64,000 nt of DNA. It comes from Pseudomonas wuhanensis (GTDB lineage Bacteria; Pseudomonadota; Gammaproteobacteria; Pseudomonadales; Pseudomonadaceae). Made by a program: the position numbers and the translations under genes. Shown in pieces: positions 51,134-59,809 of this stretch; within the stretch, counting starts at the first letter, position 1, and each line of letters opens with the position of its first letter. Below the pieces are notes generated by a model, which saw only the letters and a program-made list of their open reading frames with translations, was not told the origin of the DNA and searched no databases. Where the stretch lies: NCBI RefSeq assembly GCF_030687395.1, contig NZ_CP117430.1, forward strand, positions 1,922,001-1,986,000, given 5' to 3'.

Positions 51134-52069
51134 ATGGCCGGCATTCTCGACACGGTAGACCAACGCACGCAACTGGTGGGTGAGAATCGCCTGGAAATTC
51201 TCATGTTCCGGCTGGCCGGACGGCAATTGTTTGCGATCAACGTCTTCAAGGTCCAGGAAGTGCTGCAGCTACCGAAGCTGACCCTGATGCCGCAACGTCA
51301 TCCCTTTGTTTGCGGTGTGGTCAACCTGCGTGGCCAGACGTTGCCAGTGATCGACCTGTCCCAGGCCATCGGCATGCGCCCGCTGGTGCCAAGCCCCACC
51401 AGTACCATTATCGTCACCGAGTACAACCGCTCGGTGCAGGCGTTCCTGGTCGGTGGTGTGGACCGCATCGTCAACATGAACTGGGAAGCCATTTTGCCGC
51501 CGCCAACCAGCGCCGGTCGCCAGCATTACCTGACCGCCATCAGCAAGGTCGATGATCAGTTGGTGGAAATCATCGATGTCGAAAAAGTCCTGGCCGAAAT
51601 CGTTCCATACAACGCCAAGGTATCGCGCGACAAACTCGACGATCCGGTTCTGGAGCTCGCCCGGGGCCGTGAAGTGCTGCTGGTGGATGACTCGAACGTG
51701 GCCCTGTCGCAATTGCGCGACACCTTGGGTCAGTTGGGCGTGAAGATGCACATTGCCAGCGATGGCTTGAAGGCGCTGAACATGCTCAAGGCCTGGGCCG
51801 ATACGGGCGAAGTCATGACTGACAAGCTGCTGATGATCTTCACCGATGCGGAAATGCCGGAAATGGACGGTTATCGCCTGACCACCGAAATTCGTAACGA
51901 TCCCCGTTTGCGCAGCCTTTATGTGGTCTTGCACACTTCGCTGTCGGGCAGCTTCAACGACTCGATGGTGAAGAAGGTCGGCTGCGACAACTTCCTCTCC
52001 AAGTTCCAGCCCGACAAACTCGTCGACGTGGTGCGCCAGCGCCTGATGCTCGACGCAGTTCCGGCCTGA
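51134..52069 (+). CDS. cheV: CheV-type chemotaxis coupling protein (CheW-receiver fusion)
   Basis: A 311-residue protein. Residues about 15-165 form a CheW domain (EILMFRLAGRQLFAINVFKVQEVL, VVNLRGQTLPVIDLS) and 180-305 a receiver (EVLLVDDSNVALSQLRDTL, phosphoacceptor in LMIFTDAEMPEMDGYRL, SKFQPDKLVDVV). It couples chemoreceptors to CheA and, through receiver phosphorylation, helps adaptation. Start at 51134 with AGGAG six bases upstream. A sigma-28 promoter lies just ahead. Monocistronic; no other che genes in the window. Confidence 0.93.
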   Translation: MAGILDTVDQRTQLVGENRLEILMFRLAGRQLFAINVFKVQEVLQLPKLTLMPQRHPFVCGVVNLRGQTLPVIDLSQAIGMRPLVPSPTSTIIVTEYNRSVQAFLVGGVDRIVNMNWEAILPPPTSAGRQHYLTAISKVDDQLVEIIDVEKVLAEIVPYNAKVSRDKLDDPVLELARGREVLLVDDSNVALSQLRDTLGQLGVKMHIASDGLKALNMLKAWADTGEVMTDKLLMIFTDAEMPEMDGYRLTTEIRNDPRLRSLYVVLHTSLSGSFNDSMVKKVGCDNFLSKFQPDKLVDVVRQRLMLDAVPA

Positions 52070-52078
52070 AATGGGCAT

Positions 52079-52159
52079 GTAGGAGCCAGCGGTGCGGCGA
52101 TCCGACTTGCCGGCGAAGGCGTCCCTAAGAGCGCCTTCGCCGGCAAGCCTGGCTCCTAC
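52079..52159. repeat. REP pair with a disrupted left arm
   Basis: Right arm CGCCTTCGCCGGCAAGCCTG...GCTCCTAC. Left arm reads GTAGGAGCCAGC, then about 15 unrelated bases, then TTGCCGGCGAAGGCG: an intact arm would run GGAGCCAGGCTTGCCGG. A small insertion has broken the symmetry. This subtype has GCCGGC in place of GCGGGC. Confidence 0.8.
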
Positions 52160-52247
52160 GAAAAGCGGGCAAGCCCTCGCCACAGGGTCTTTGATTCGGC
52201 GATCAAGCTCGTATAGGGTGGCGTTTTTACCCACCAGGGAGCTGGCC

Positions 52248-53051
52248 ATGCGTCTGAGCGCGCTTTATCGTTATCCGTTGAAATCCGGCAAGGGCGAGAG
52301 CCTGAATCAGGTCAGCCTGGACAAGCTGGGACTGGACGGCGATCGACGCTGGATGCTGGTGGACGAGGCCAGCGGGCGCTTCCTGACCCAGCGCGCGGTC
52401 GCGAAAATGAGTCAGCTGTCAGCGTTGTGGAATGCCGACGGCGGCTTGACCCTCAGTGCTCCGGACCATTCACCGATCGATATTGCGTTGCCCGACGGTG
52501 AAGCCGAGCTGCGTGGCGTGACCATCTGGCGCGACACCTTGCGCGTTCCCGATGCCGGCGATGCGGCGGGTGCCTGGGTCAGTGAGTTCATCGGCAAGCC
52601 GACGCGCCTGGTGCAAGTGCCGCTTGATCGCGCGCGGACCACCCAGGCGGGCTACGGAAAGGATGATGATCAGGTGGCTTTTGCCGACGGCTTTCCGTTG
52701 TTGCTGATTGGTCAGGCGTCGCTGGAAGACTTGTCGAACAAGGTCGGTCGGCCGCTGGAGATGTTGCGTTTCCGGCCCAATCTGGTGATCGAGGGCAGCG
52801 AGGCGTATGCAGAAGATAGTTGGAAGCGCGTCCGCATTGGCGACGTTGAGTTTCGCGTGGTCAAGTCCTGTTCACGCTGCATTCTGACCACCATCGACCC
52901 GCAGACCGGCGAACGCAGCGAAGATCGTGAGCCGCTGGCGACCTTGCAGAAATACCGCACCGTGGCCGATGGCGCGATGTTCGGTCAGAACCTGGTCAAC
53001 GACGGTAACGGCCGCCTGGAAGTCGGCATGCCGGTGACGATCCTCGAATAA
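52248..53051 (+). CDS. MOSC-domain protein (YcbX-like)
   Basis: A 267-residue molybdenum-cofactor-binding protein with N-terminal MOSC_N (MRLSALYRYPLKSGKGESLNQ, GLDGDRRWMLVDEASGRFLTQR) and C-terminal MOSC domain (FRPNLVIEGSEAYAEDSW, conserved cysteine in VKSCSRCILTTIDPQTG). E. coli YcbX reduces N-hydroxylated compounds. Start at 52248 with AGGGAG seven bases upstream; the earlier open frame is REP sequence. A bidirectional terminator follows. Confidence 0.88.
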   Translation: MRLSALYRYPLKSGKGESLNQVSLDKLGLDGDRRWMLVDEASGRFLTQRAVAKMSQLSALWNADGGLTLSAPDHSPIDIALPDGEAELRGVTIWRDTLRVPDAGDAAGAWVSEFIGKPTRLVQVPLDRARTTQAGYGKDDDQVAFADGFPLLLIGQASLEDLSNKVGRPLEMLRFRPNLVIEGSEAYAEDSWKRVRIGDVEFRVVKSCSRCILTTIDPQTGERSEDREPLATLQKYRTVADGAMFGQNLVNDGNGRLEVGMPVTILE

Positions 53052-53064
53052 AGCTCTTCAAGAT

Positions 53065-53102
53065 GAAAAAATGCCCGTGTCCAAGGACACGGGCATATTT
53101 TG
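53065..53102. terminator. Bidirectional terminator
   Basis: AAAAAATGCCCGTGTCC - AA - GGACACGGGCATATTTTG: 12-bp stem with A/T-rich flanks, between the convergent MOSC and ppnP genes. Confidence 0.9.
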
Positions 53103-53123
53103 TCGCTGTGAAAACCCGGGGGT

Positions 53124-53408
53124 TTAGCCGCGGTATTCGCACAGGTAAGCGGTGTCGACGGCCACTTTCAGCTGGAACTGGCTGTTGGCGGGCACGTTGA
53201 ACTGGCTGCCAGCGGCGAAGGTTTCCCAGGTGTCGCTGTCAGGCAGTTTGACGGTCAGGGCGCCGGACACCACGTGCATGATTTCACGCTGGCTGGTGCC
53301 GAATTTGTATTCGCCCGGTGCCATGACGCCGATGGTCGCTGGACCTTCAGCGGTGCCAAAGGCGATCGACTTGACGGTGCCGTCGAAGTACTCGTTGACT
53401 TTAAACAT
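53124..53408 (-). CDS. ppnP: PpnP, pyrimidine/purine nucleoside phosphorylase (DUF1255)
   Basis: A 94-residue cupin-fold enzyme (E. coli YaiE/PpnP) that phosphorolyses diverse nucleosides. Seen: [61 protein letters not shown]. Start at 53408 with GAGGAA upstream. Length equals the family norm. Monocistronic. Confidence 0.93.
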   Translation of the reverse strand: MFKVNEYFDGTVKSIAFGTAEGPATIGVMAPGEYKFGTSQREIMHVVSGALTVKLPDSDTWETFAAGSQFNVPANSQFQLKVAVDTAYLCEYRG

Positions 53409-53482
53409 GGGCGGTTCCTCGAAAAGGGCTGAAAAGGGCCGGCCAGTATGCACAAGGTGTCGATAGGCGTCACCTCCTGCAC

Positions 53483-54031
53483 TCAAGGATTAGCGGGGAA
53501 AACCAGCGGTAACAAACGCGCAGTATTGCGCGCGTCTTCCAGCGCCCGATGCTGCTGACCGTTGAACTGCAGGCCCGCCAGTTGCAAGGCTCCATTAAGC
53601 CCCAGCGGGCGCTCGAGCCGACGAGCCTTGGCGAAGCGTTGCTTGAGATTCATGTGCGGTACCCGGCTCAGGGCGCTGTCGAGTTGCAGGCGCTGCCAGT
53701 CCTGAAGCAGTTGCTTGCGGTCGTAATCGCCCCAACTGGCCCAGCCTTCCAGGCGCGCGTGATGTTGACCGAGCCAGCGTTCGAACGAGGACCAGACATC
53801 GGTGAGCGGCTGTGCGGCATCGATATTGGCCTGGGTGATGTGGGTCAGTTCCCGGCAAAACGGCGTCAGCAAGGGCCGGCGCAACGGGCGCACGAAGCAC
53901 TGGAAGTGATCCAGTTCCTGGCCCTTGCGGTCCACGAGGGTGGCACCGATTTCGATGATTTCCATTTCCGTTACTGGCCAGCCACCCTCATCGGTGGTGG
54001 CTTCCAGATCAATGACCAACCAGTGAGGCAT
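53483..54031 (-). CDS. 3'-5' exonuclease of the DEDDh (ERI-1/KapD-like) type
   Basis: A 182-residue DnaQ-like exonuclease: motif [15 protein letters not shown] (D, E), [32 protein letters not shown], motif II in [16 protein letters not shown], and motif [18 protein letters not shown] (H, D). This DEDDh set and the short length fit ERI-1-type or inhibitor-of-KinA-pathway exonucleases that trim RNA. Start at 54031 with AGGAA eight bases upstream. It lies 71 bp after the atuF stop; it may be read from the atu transcript but is not part of the pathway. Confidence 0.85.
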   Translation of the reverse strand: MPHWLVIDLEATTDEGGWPVTEMEIIEIGATLVDRKGQELDHFQCFVRPLRRPLLTPFCRELTHITQANIDAAQPLTDVWSSFERWLGQHHARLEGWASWGDYDRKQLLQDWQRLQLDSALSRVPHMNLKQRFAKARRLERPLGLNGALQLAGLQFNGQQHRALEDARNTARLLPLVFPANP

Positions 54032-54102
54032 CGCAGGGTTCCTGGTATCCGCGTCCTGATAGGGCTTGAGCGTAGCCAAACCCGGCGGATCCGCCTAGCG
54101 GC

Positions 54103-56064
54103 TTATTCGACCTCCAACAAAATCTGACGATTTTTTACCTGATCGCCGACCCTGACCTGCAAGCGTTTGAGCACGCCGTCGATACCCGATTTGAGCGGAT
54201 GTTCCATTTTCATCGCTTCGAGCACCACCAGCAGCTGACCTTTGCTGACCGGGCTGCCCTCACTGACCAGTACATCGACGATCGCCCCGTCCATTGGTGC
54301 CTTGAGCGTGCCGGAACTGACACTGGCCTGGCCGCTGACCCGCGCCTGGGTCCGATCGACCAGCCGCAGGCTGCCGGGGCGCGTGAACAACCAGAGTTGC
54401 CCGGCCTCGAGGCGATAGGCATGGCGTTGGCGGGTGCCGTCGATTTCCAGGGTGGCCCAGCGTCCGTCGCATCCGATGATCTTCAGTTCGAGGGCACGAG
54501 CGCCGATCTGAGCACGGTAGGGTTTGCCGGGTTCAGCGTTCAATTCCACCGGCCAATCATGATCCTCCAGGCCGATTCGGTAGTGCAAAGGCACGCTGGC
54601 GTTGTTGCGCCAACCGGCCAGCGGGGCTCGGTGAGCCTGTGCCGACGCGTGATAAAAAAGCGCCGCGGCGATGGCCAGTTCTTCGGCGCTCGGCACATGG
54701 GGATGCAGGCAGGGATGATCGGTAAAGTACGTGGGGATGAACCCGGTGCTGAACTCGCCGCCGATGAACTGTGGATGTTCCAGCAGGCTGGCGAGCAAGC
54801 GCTGATTGCTCTGTACGCCCAGCAGTACGCTGTCCTGTACTGCCCGCAGCAACTTGCGCCGGGCTTCTTCGCGGGTGGCGCCGTGGGCGATGAGCTTGCC
54901 CAGCATCGGGTCATAGAACGGGCTGACAGACTGGCCTTCGATCAGGCCATGGTCGATCCGCACGCTGCCCGGCAACGCAGGCTCCCAGGCTGCGATTCGC
55001 CCGGTTTGCGGCAGAAATCCCTGGGCCGGATCTTCGGCGTACAGGCGCACCTCCATGGCATGCCCGTTGAGCTGCACCTGCTCCTGTCGTAGTGGCAGCG
55101 GTTGTCCTTCGGCGACGTGTAATTGCCAGGCCACCAAATCGAGGCCGGTGATCAGCTCTGTCACCGGGTGTTCCACTTGCAGCCGGGTATTCATCTCCAG
55201 AAAGTAAAACTGCCCGCGAGCATCCAGCAGGAACTCCACAGTGCCAGCGCCGACGTAATTCACCGCGCGCCCTGCCTTGAGCGCCGCTTCGCCCATGGCC
55301 TGGCGCAGCTCGGCGGTCATTACCGGGCAAGGCGCTTCCTCGATGATTTTCTGGTGGCGGCGCTGAATCGAACAGTCGCGCTCACCGAGGTAGATCAGGC
55401 TGCCGTGCTGATCGCCGAACACTTGAACCTCGACGTGACGCGGGTCGATCAAGGCTTGCTCGAGGATCAGTTCGTCGCTGCCAAACCCATGCAGCGCCTC
55501 GGAGCGTGCGGTGCGAATCTGCTCCAGCAACTCTCCAGCGCTGTGCACCAGGCGCATGCCACGACCGCCGCCGCCGGCACTGGCCTTGATCATCAGCGGG
55601 TAGCCGATGCGTTCGGCTTCGCGGCTCAGGGTCGCGTCATCCTGTTCGCTGCCCTGATAGCCTTTGATACAGGGCACGCCCGCTTTGATCATGGCGAGTT
55701 TCGACAGGCGTTTGCTGCCCATCAGTTCGATGGCCTCGGGGCTGGGGCCGATGAAGATGATGCCGGCCTGTTGGCAGGTGAGGGCGAATTCTGCGTTTTC
55801 CGAGAGGAAGCCGTAACCGGGGTGGATCGCATCGGCACACGTGCGCCGGGCGGCGTCGATGATTGCCGGGATGTTCAGGTAAGACTGCTGCACCGGGGCC
55901 GGGCCGATGTTCACGGCTTCGTCGGCCATCTGCACATGCAATGCGTCGGCGTCGGCCTCGCTGAACACGGCGACGGTGCGGTAGCCCAGCGCTTGTGCGG
56001 TGCGCTGGATGCGGCAGGCGATTTCACCGCGGTTGGCGATCAGGATTTTGCTAAAGGCGGGCAT
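54103..56064 (-). CDS. atuF: AtuF, geranyl-CoA carboxylase alpha (biotin) subunit
   Basis: A 653-residue biotin-dependent carboxylase subunit. Order: biotin carboxylase (FSKILIANRGEIACRIQRTA; ATP-grasp loop KASAGGGGRGMRLV; FYFLEMNTRLQVEHPVTE), a linker/BT domain, and a C-terminal biotin carrier with LVVLEAMKMEHPLKSGI (biotinyl Lys in AMKM). Paralogues of MCC (LiuD) look alike; assignment as AtuF rests on the full atuABCDEF order. With AtuC it carboxylates cis-geranyl-CoA in citronellol/geraniol breakdown. Last gene of the operon, separated from atuE by a 116-bp gap filled by a REP pair. AAGGGAA precedes the start. Confidence 0.9.
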   Translation of the reverse strand: MPAFSKILIANRGEIACRIQRTAQALGYRTVAVFSEADADALHVQMADEAVNIGPAPVQQSYLNIPAIIDAARRTCADAIHPGYGFLSENAEFALTCQQAGIIFIGPSPEAIELMGSKRLSKLAMIKAGVPCIKGYQGSEQDDATLSREAERIGYPLMIKASAGGGGRGMRLVHSAGELLEQIRTARSEALHGFGSDELILEQALIDPRHVEVQVFGDQHGSLIYLGERDCSIQRRHQKIIEEAPCPVMTAELRQAMGEAALKAGRAVNYVGAGTVEFLLDARGQFYFLEMNTRLQVEHPVTELITGLDLVAWQLHVAEGQPLPLRQEQVQLNGHAMEVRLYAEDPAQGFLPQTGRIAAWEPALPGSVRIDHGLIEGQSVSPFYDPMLGKLIAHGATREEARRKLLRAVQDSVLLGVQSNQRLLASLLEHPQFIGGEFSTGFIPTYFTDHPCLHPHVPSAEELAIAAALFYHASAQAHRAPLAGWRNNASVPLHYRIGLEDHDWPVELNAEPGKPYRAQIGARALELKIIGCDGRWATLEIDGTRQRHAYRLEAGQLWLFTRPGSLRLVDRTQARVSGQASVSSGTLKAPMDGAIVDVLVSEGSPVSKGQLLVVLEAMKMEHPLKSGIDGVLKRLQVRVGDQVKNRQILLEVE

Positions 56065-56102
56065 GGGTTATTCCCTTTGTATTGCGGTGAATGTGATGGC
56101 CC

Positions 56103-56177
56103 CATCGCGGGCAAGCCCGCTCCCACAGGATTTTGTGAACGACACAGATCCCTGTGGGAGCGGGCTTGCCCGCGATG
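56103..56177. repeat. REP pair inside the atu operon
   Basis: CATCGCGGGCAAGCCCGCTC... mirrored by ...GAGCGGGCTTGCCCGCGATG around a 21-bp centre, placed between co-directional atuE and atuF. All other REP pairs here lie between operons or at gene ends; within an operon such hairpins can stabilise the upstream mRNA and lower downstream expression. Confidence 0.9.
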
Positions 56178-56180
56178 CTT

Positions 56181-56978
56181 TTATGGCGCCCACCCCGGTT
56201 TACGCTTCTGCACAAAGGCCATGGTCCCCTCGACCCCTTCATCCCCAGTCACCGCTTCGCTGAACCACTCGGCCGCCTGATCGAGCAGGCCATCCGAAGG
56301 TTGTCCGGCACTCGCCAGCAAGAGTTTTTTGGTCGCCGCATTCGCCCCCGGGGCGCAACACAACACATGGGCCAGCACTTCATCGAGGCGCTCGGCCAAG
56401 GCTTGCGGGTCATGCTCGACAAAATGCACCAACCCCATCCGCCGCGCCTGGTTGCCATCGAACCGTGCGGCGGTCAGGGCCAGTCGGCGGGCTTGGGTCA
56501 GACCAATGCGCTGCACCACGAACGGCGCGATCTGCGCCGGCAGCAGGCCGAGGCTGGTTTCCGGCAGGCCGAATTGCGCCTGATGATCGGCCATCGCGAT
56601 GTCACTGACACAGGCCAGGCCGAAACCACCGCCAAGCACCGCGCCTTGCAGCACGGTGATCACCACTTGTGGCGCGTGCTGGGTTTCTTCCAGCAAGGCG
56701 CCGAACACGCGGTTCAAATCGCGATAGGCCGTTTGGCCCTGAGTGCGGGCGTTGGCCATGTCCTTGATGTCGGCACCGGCACAAAAATGCCCGCCGGCAC
56801 CGCCAATCACCAACGCGCGAACCTGCCGGTCATCCCGCACCGCCGCCAGCACTGCACGCAATTCGGCAACCATTTGCAGGTTCATGGCGTTGCGACTGTC
56901 GGGGCGGTTTAGGGTGATGTGCAGGACGCCGTTATGCCGTTCTAGCAACAGGGTCTGACAAACGGGAAGGGTGCTCAT
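56181..56978 (-). CDS. atuE: AtuE, isohexenylglutaconyl-CoA hydratase
   Basis: A 265-residue crotonase: LLERHNGVLHITLNRPDSRNAMN, oxyanion segment GHFCAGADIKDMA, VITVLQGAVLGGGFGLACVSD, catalytic Glu region FGLPETSLGLLPAQIAPFV. In the Atu pathway it hydrates isohexenylglutaconyl-CoA to the 3-hydroxy acyl-CoA. It starts inside the atuD stop (ATGA), so it is translated in step with atuD. The substrate is inferred from operon order. Confidence 0.88.
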   Translation of the reverse strand: MSTLPVCQTLLLERHNGVLHITLNRPDSRNAMNLQMVAELRAVLAAVRDDRQVRALVIGGAGGHFCAGADIKDMANARTQGQTAYRDLNRVFGALLEETQHAPQVVITVLQGAVLGGGFGLACVSDIAMADHQAQFGLPETSLGLLPAQIAPFVVQRIGLTQARRLALTAARFDGNQARRMGLVHFVEHDPQALAERLDEVLAHVLCCAPGANAATKKLLLASAGQPSDGLLDQAAEWFSEAVTGDEGVEGTMAFVQKRKPGWAP

Positions 56979-58132
56979 TTCTTTTTCCCCGGCAGGATGC
57001 CCATGAGTTTGCAGATGATCCCCAGCATGATTTCGTCGGCACCGCCGCCGATCGACACTAGCCGCACGTCGCGGTAAGCCCGGGCCACCGGGTTGTCCCA
57101 CATGAAGCCCATGCCGCCCCAATATTGCAGGCAACTGTCGCTGACTTCCCGACCGAGTCGCCCGGCCTTGAGTTTGGCCATGGACGCCAGACGGGTGACA
57201 TCCTGGCCTTTGATGTATTGCTCGGTGGCCTGATAGACCAGCGCCCGCAGGCATTCGATTTCGGTTTGCAATTCGGCCAGGCGGAAATGGATGACCTGAT
57301 TGTCGATCAGCGCATTGCCGAAGGTTTTGCGCTCCTTGCAGTACTCGATGGTGCTGTCGACGCAGTATTCCAGGCCTTTGATCATGTTCGCCGCGCCGAA
57401 CAATCGTTCTTCCTGGAACTGCAGCATCTGCATCATGAACCCGGCGCCTTCGTGGCCGATGCGGTTGCGTTGCGGTACGCGCACGTTGTCGAAGAATATC
57501 TGGGCGGTTTCCGAGCTGCGCATGCCGAGCTTGTCCAGGTGCGAGCTGAGGCTGATCCCGGGGCTGTTCATTGGCACCATGATCAGCGACTTGTTGATGT
57601 GCGGTTTGTCGTCCGAGGTGTTGGCCAGCAGGCAGATGAAGTCGGCGCTCGGCGAGTTGGTGATCCACATCTTGCTGCCGTTGATCACGTAGTCATCGCC
57701 GTCCTTGCGGGCGGTGGTTTTCAAACCTGCTACGTCGGAGCCGGCGCCGACTTCGGAGACGCCGATACAGCCAACCTGCTCGCCGGTGATCGCTGGCCGC
57801 AGGAACTCTTCACGCAGTTCATCGGAGCCGAATCGTGCCAGAGCCGGGGTACACATGTCGGTCTGCACGCCGATGGACATCGGAATGCCGCCGCAATGAA
57901 TGGTGCCGAACTCTTCGGCCGCCACAATCGAATAGCTGTAATCGAGCCCCATGCCACCGAATTTTTCCGGTTTGGAAATCCCCAGCAGACCGAGGTCGCC
58001 CGCCTTGCGGAAGATCTCATGGATCGGAAAACGCCCGGCCTTTTCCCATTCCTCGACATGAGGATTGATCTCGTGATCGACGAATTGGCGGATGGTGCGA
58101 CGCAGTGCTTCGTGTTCCTGGGTGAAGATCAT
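56975..58132 (-). CDS. atuD: AtuD, citronellyl-CoA dehydrogenase
   Basis: A 385-residue acyl-CoA dehydrogenase: IFTQEHEALRRTIRQFVDHEI, GCIGVSEVGAGSDVAGLKTTA (FAD/substrate region), WITNSPSADFICLLA, RNRIGHEGAGFMMQM, and C-terminal QYWGGMGFMWDNPVARAYRD. It oxidises citronellyl-CoA to cis-geranyl-CoA. The expected family length. Overlaps atuE by ATGA and follows atuC after a 58-bp gap with AGGAG before the start. Confidence 0.9.
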   Translation of the reverse strand: MIFTQEHEALRRTIRQFVDHEINPHVEEWEKAGRFPIHEIFRKAGDLGLLGISKPEKFGGMGLDYSYSIVAAEEFGTIHCGGIPMSIGVQTDMCTPALARFGSDELREEFLRPAITGEQVGCIGVSEVGAGSDVAGLKTTARKDGDDYVINGSKMWITNSPSADFICLLANTSDDKPHINKSLIMVPMNSPGISLSSHLDKLGMRSSETAQIFFDNVRVPQRNRIGHEGAGFMMQMLQFQEERLFGAANMIKGLEYCVDSTIEYCKERKTFGNALIDNQVIHFRLAELQTEIECLRALVYQATEQYIKGQDVTRLASMAKLKAGRLGREVSDSCLQYWGGMGFMWDNPVARAYRDVRLVSIGGGADEIMLGIICKLMGILPGKKK

Positions 58133-58190
58133 TTTTTATTGTTCTCCTGTCGAACCCGATCGTTCCTTTGCTGCGCATGGGAACGATCAA

Positions 58191-59807
58191 TCAAAACCTC
58201 GCGACGCCGAAACTGTTGGGTTGCAGCGAACGAACCTCGGCCTCATGGCAGATATCCAGCAGGTACCCGAGCAGGGTCCGGGTGTCCCGCGGATCGATCA
58301 GCCCGTCGTCCCACAGATTGGCGCTGCCATACAGCGCTGTGGACTGGCTGTCGAGTTTCTGCGCGGTGACCTGTTCCAGCATGTCGAGCATTTTCGGGTC
58401 GGGCACCACCCCGTCCTTGAGCTGTTTGGCTTCGGTGACGATCCGCAACACTTTGCCGGCCTGGGCGCCGCCCATCACCGCGGTGCGGCTGTTGGGCCAG
58501 GCGAAGATGAAACGCGGGTCGAGGCCACGGCCGCACATCGCGTAGTTGCCGGCACCGTAGGAGCCACCGACGACGATCGTCAATTTAGGCACCCGAGCAT
58601 TGGCCACCGCTTGAATCATTTTGGCGCCGTGCTTGATCACCCCTTGTTGCTCCGACTCGGTGCCGACCATGAAACCGGTGGTGTTGTGGAAAAACAGCAG
58701 GGGCGTCTGGCTCTGGTCGCAGAGCTGAATGAACTGTGCAGCCTTGCTCGCACCTTTGGGCGTAATTGGGCCGTTGTTGCCGATGAAGCCGCAGGCTCGA
58801 CCCTGAATCTGCAAATGCCCGCAGATTGTTTGCGGGTCGAACTCGCCCTTGAATTCGAGGAAGTTCGACGCGTCGGCAATCCGCGCGATGATTTCGCGCA
58901 CGTCGTAGGATTTTTTCGGGTCATCCGGGATCAGGCCCAGCAGTTCGTCGATGGGGTAGAGCGGTTCTTCCCACTGACGTTCGGGTAACCATTGCAACTG
59001 ATCGTTCCATGGCAACAGGCTCATGATCTCGCGCACCTGGCGCACGCCATCGGCATCGTTCTCTGCCAGGTATTCGGCGGTGCCGGCGGTTTGCGCGTGC
59101 ATCTCGGCGCCGCCCAGTTCTTCGTCGGTGGCGACTTCACCGGTGGCGGCCTTGAGCAGTGGGGGACCTGCGAGAAACAGCTTGGCCTTGCCGCGCACCA
59201 CCACCACGTAATCCGACAACCCCGGCTGATAAGCACCGCCTGCCGTGGCCGAGCCATGGACCACGGTGATTTGCGGCAAGCCCATGGCCGACATCCGCGC
59301 CTGATTGGCAAAACTGCGCGCGCCTTCGACGAAAATCTCCGCCGCGTAATTGAGGTTGGCGCCTCCGCTTTCCGCGAGGGTGATTACCGGCAGTTTGTTT
59401 TCCATGGCGATCTGTTGCAGGCGCAGTGATTTTTTCAAACCGCTGGGGGAAATGGTTCCACCCTTGATCGCGCTGTTGTTCGCCACCACCAGCACTCGTG
59501 CGCCGGACACGTAACCGATCCCGGCGATCAAACCGCCGCCGGCCGAGCTGCCGTCCTTGTCGTCGTGCAACTTGTAGCCGGCCAGGCTCGCCAACTCGAG
59601 GAACGGTGCGCCGGGGTCGAGTAATAAATTGAGGCGTTCACGGGGTAGCAGTTGCCCGCGCTTGTCGAACCTGGGCTTGGCTTCGGCGGCTTTGCTCAGC
59701 AGGTTCTGCTCGAGCTGACGGACCTGCTCGATGCCGGCCAGCATGGCCACCCGGTTGCGGGCAAACGCTTCGCTGAACGGATCTACCTGGGACTGGATGA
59801 CCGGCAT
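58191..59807 (-). CDS. atuC: AtuC, geranyl-CoA carboxylase beta subunit
   Basis: A 538-residue acyl-CoA carboxyltransferase: LLPRERLNLLLDPGAPFLEL, GIGYVSGARVLVVANNSAIKGGTISP, PVITLAESGGANL, GSATAGGAYQPGLSDYVVVV, NNGPITPKGASKAAQFIQ, FFHNTTGFMVG, GSYGAGNYAMCGRGLDPRFIFAWP. Transfers the carboxyl group from AtuF biotin to geranyl-CoA. The start at 59807 has AAGGAATAACC directly upstream and lies two bases after the atuB stop. MCC beta (LiuB) is the close paralogue; context decides. Confidence 0.9.
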   Translation of the reverse strand: MPVIQSQVDPFSEAFARNRVAMLAGIEQVRQLEQNLLSKAAEAKPRFDKRGQLLPRERLNLLLDPGAPFLELASLAGYKLHDDKDGSSAGGGLIAGIGYVSGARVLVVANNSAIKGGTISPSGLKKSLRLQQIAMENKLPVITLAESGGANLNYAAEIFVEGARSFANQARMSAMGLPQITVVHGSATAGGAYQPGLSDYVVVVRGKAKLFLAGPPLLKAATGEVATDEELGGAEMHAQTAGTAEYLAENDADGVRQVREIMSLLPWNDQLQWLPERQWEEPLYPIDELLGLIPDDPKKSYDVREIIARIADASNFLEFKGEFDPQTICGHLQIQGRACGFIGNNGPITPKGASKAAQFIQLCDQSQTPLLFFHNTTGFMVGTESEQQGVIKHGAKMIQAVANARVPKLTIVVGGSYGAGNYAMCGRGLDPRFIFAWPNSRTAVMGGAQAGKVLRIVTEAKQLKDGVVPDPKMLDMLEQVTAQKLDSQSTALYGSANLWDDGLIDPRDTRTLLGYLLDICHEAEVRSLQPNSFGVARF

Positions 59808-59809
59808 GG

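Noticed and set aside
55123..56280. 385-codon plus-strand frame opposite atuF
   Set aside because: Runs through the biotin carboxylase gene and the REP pair; no motif of its own.
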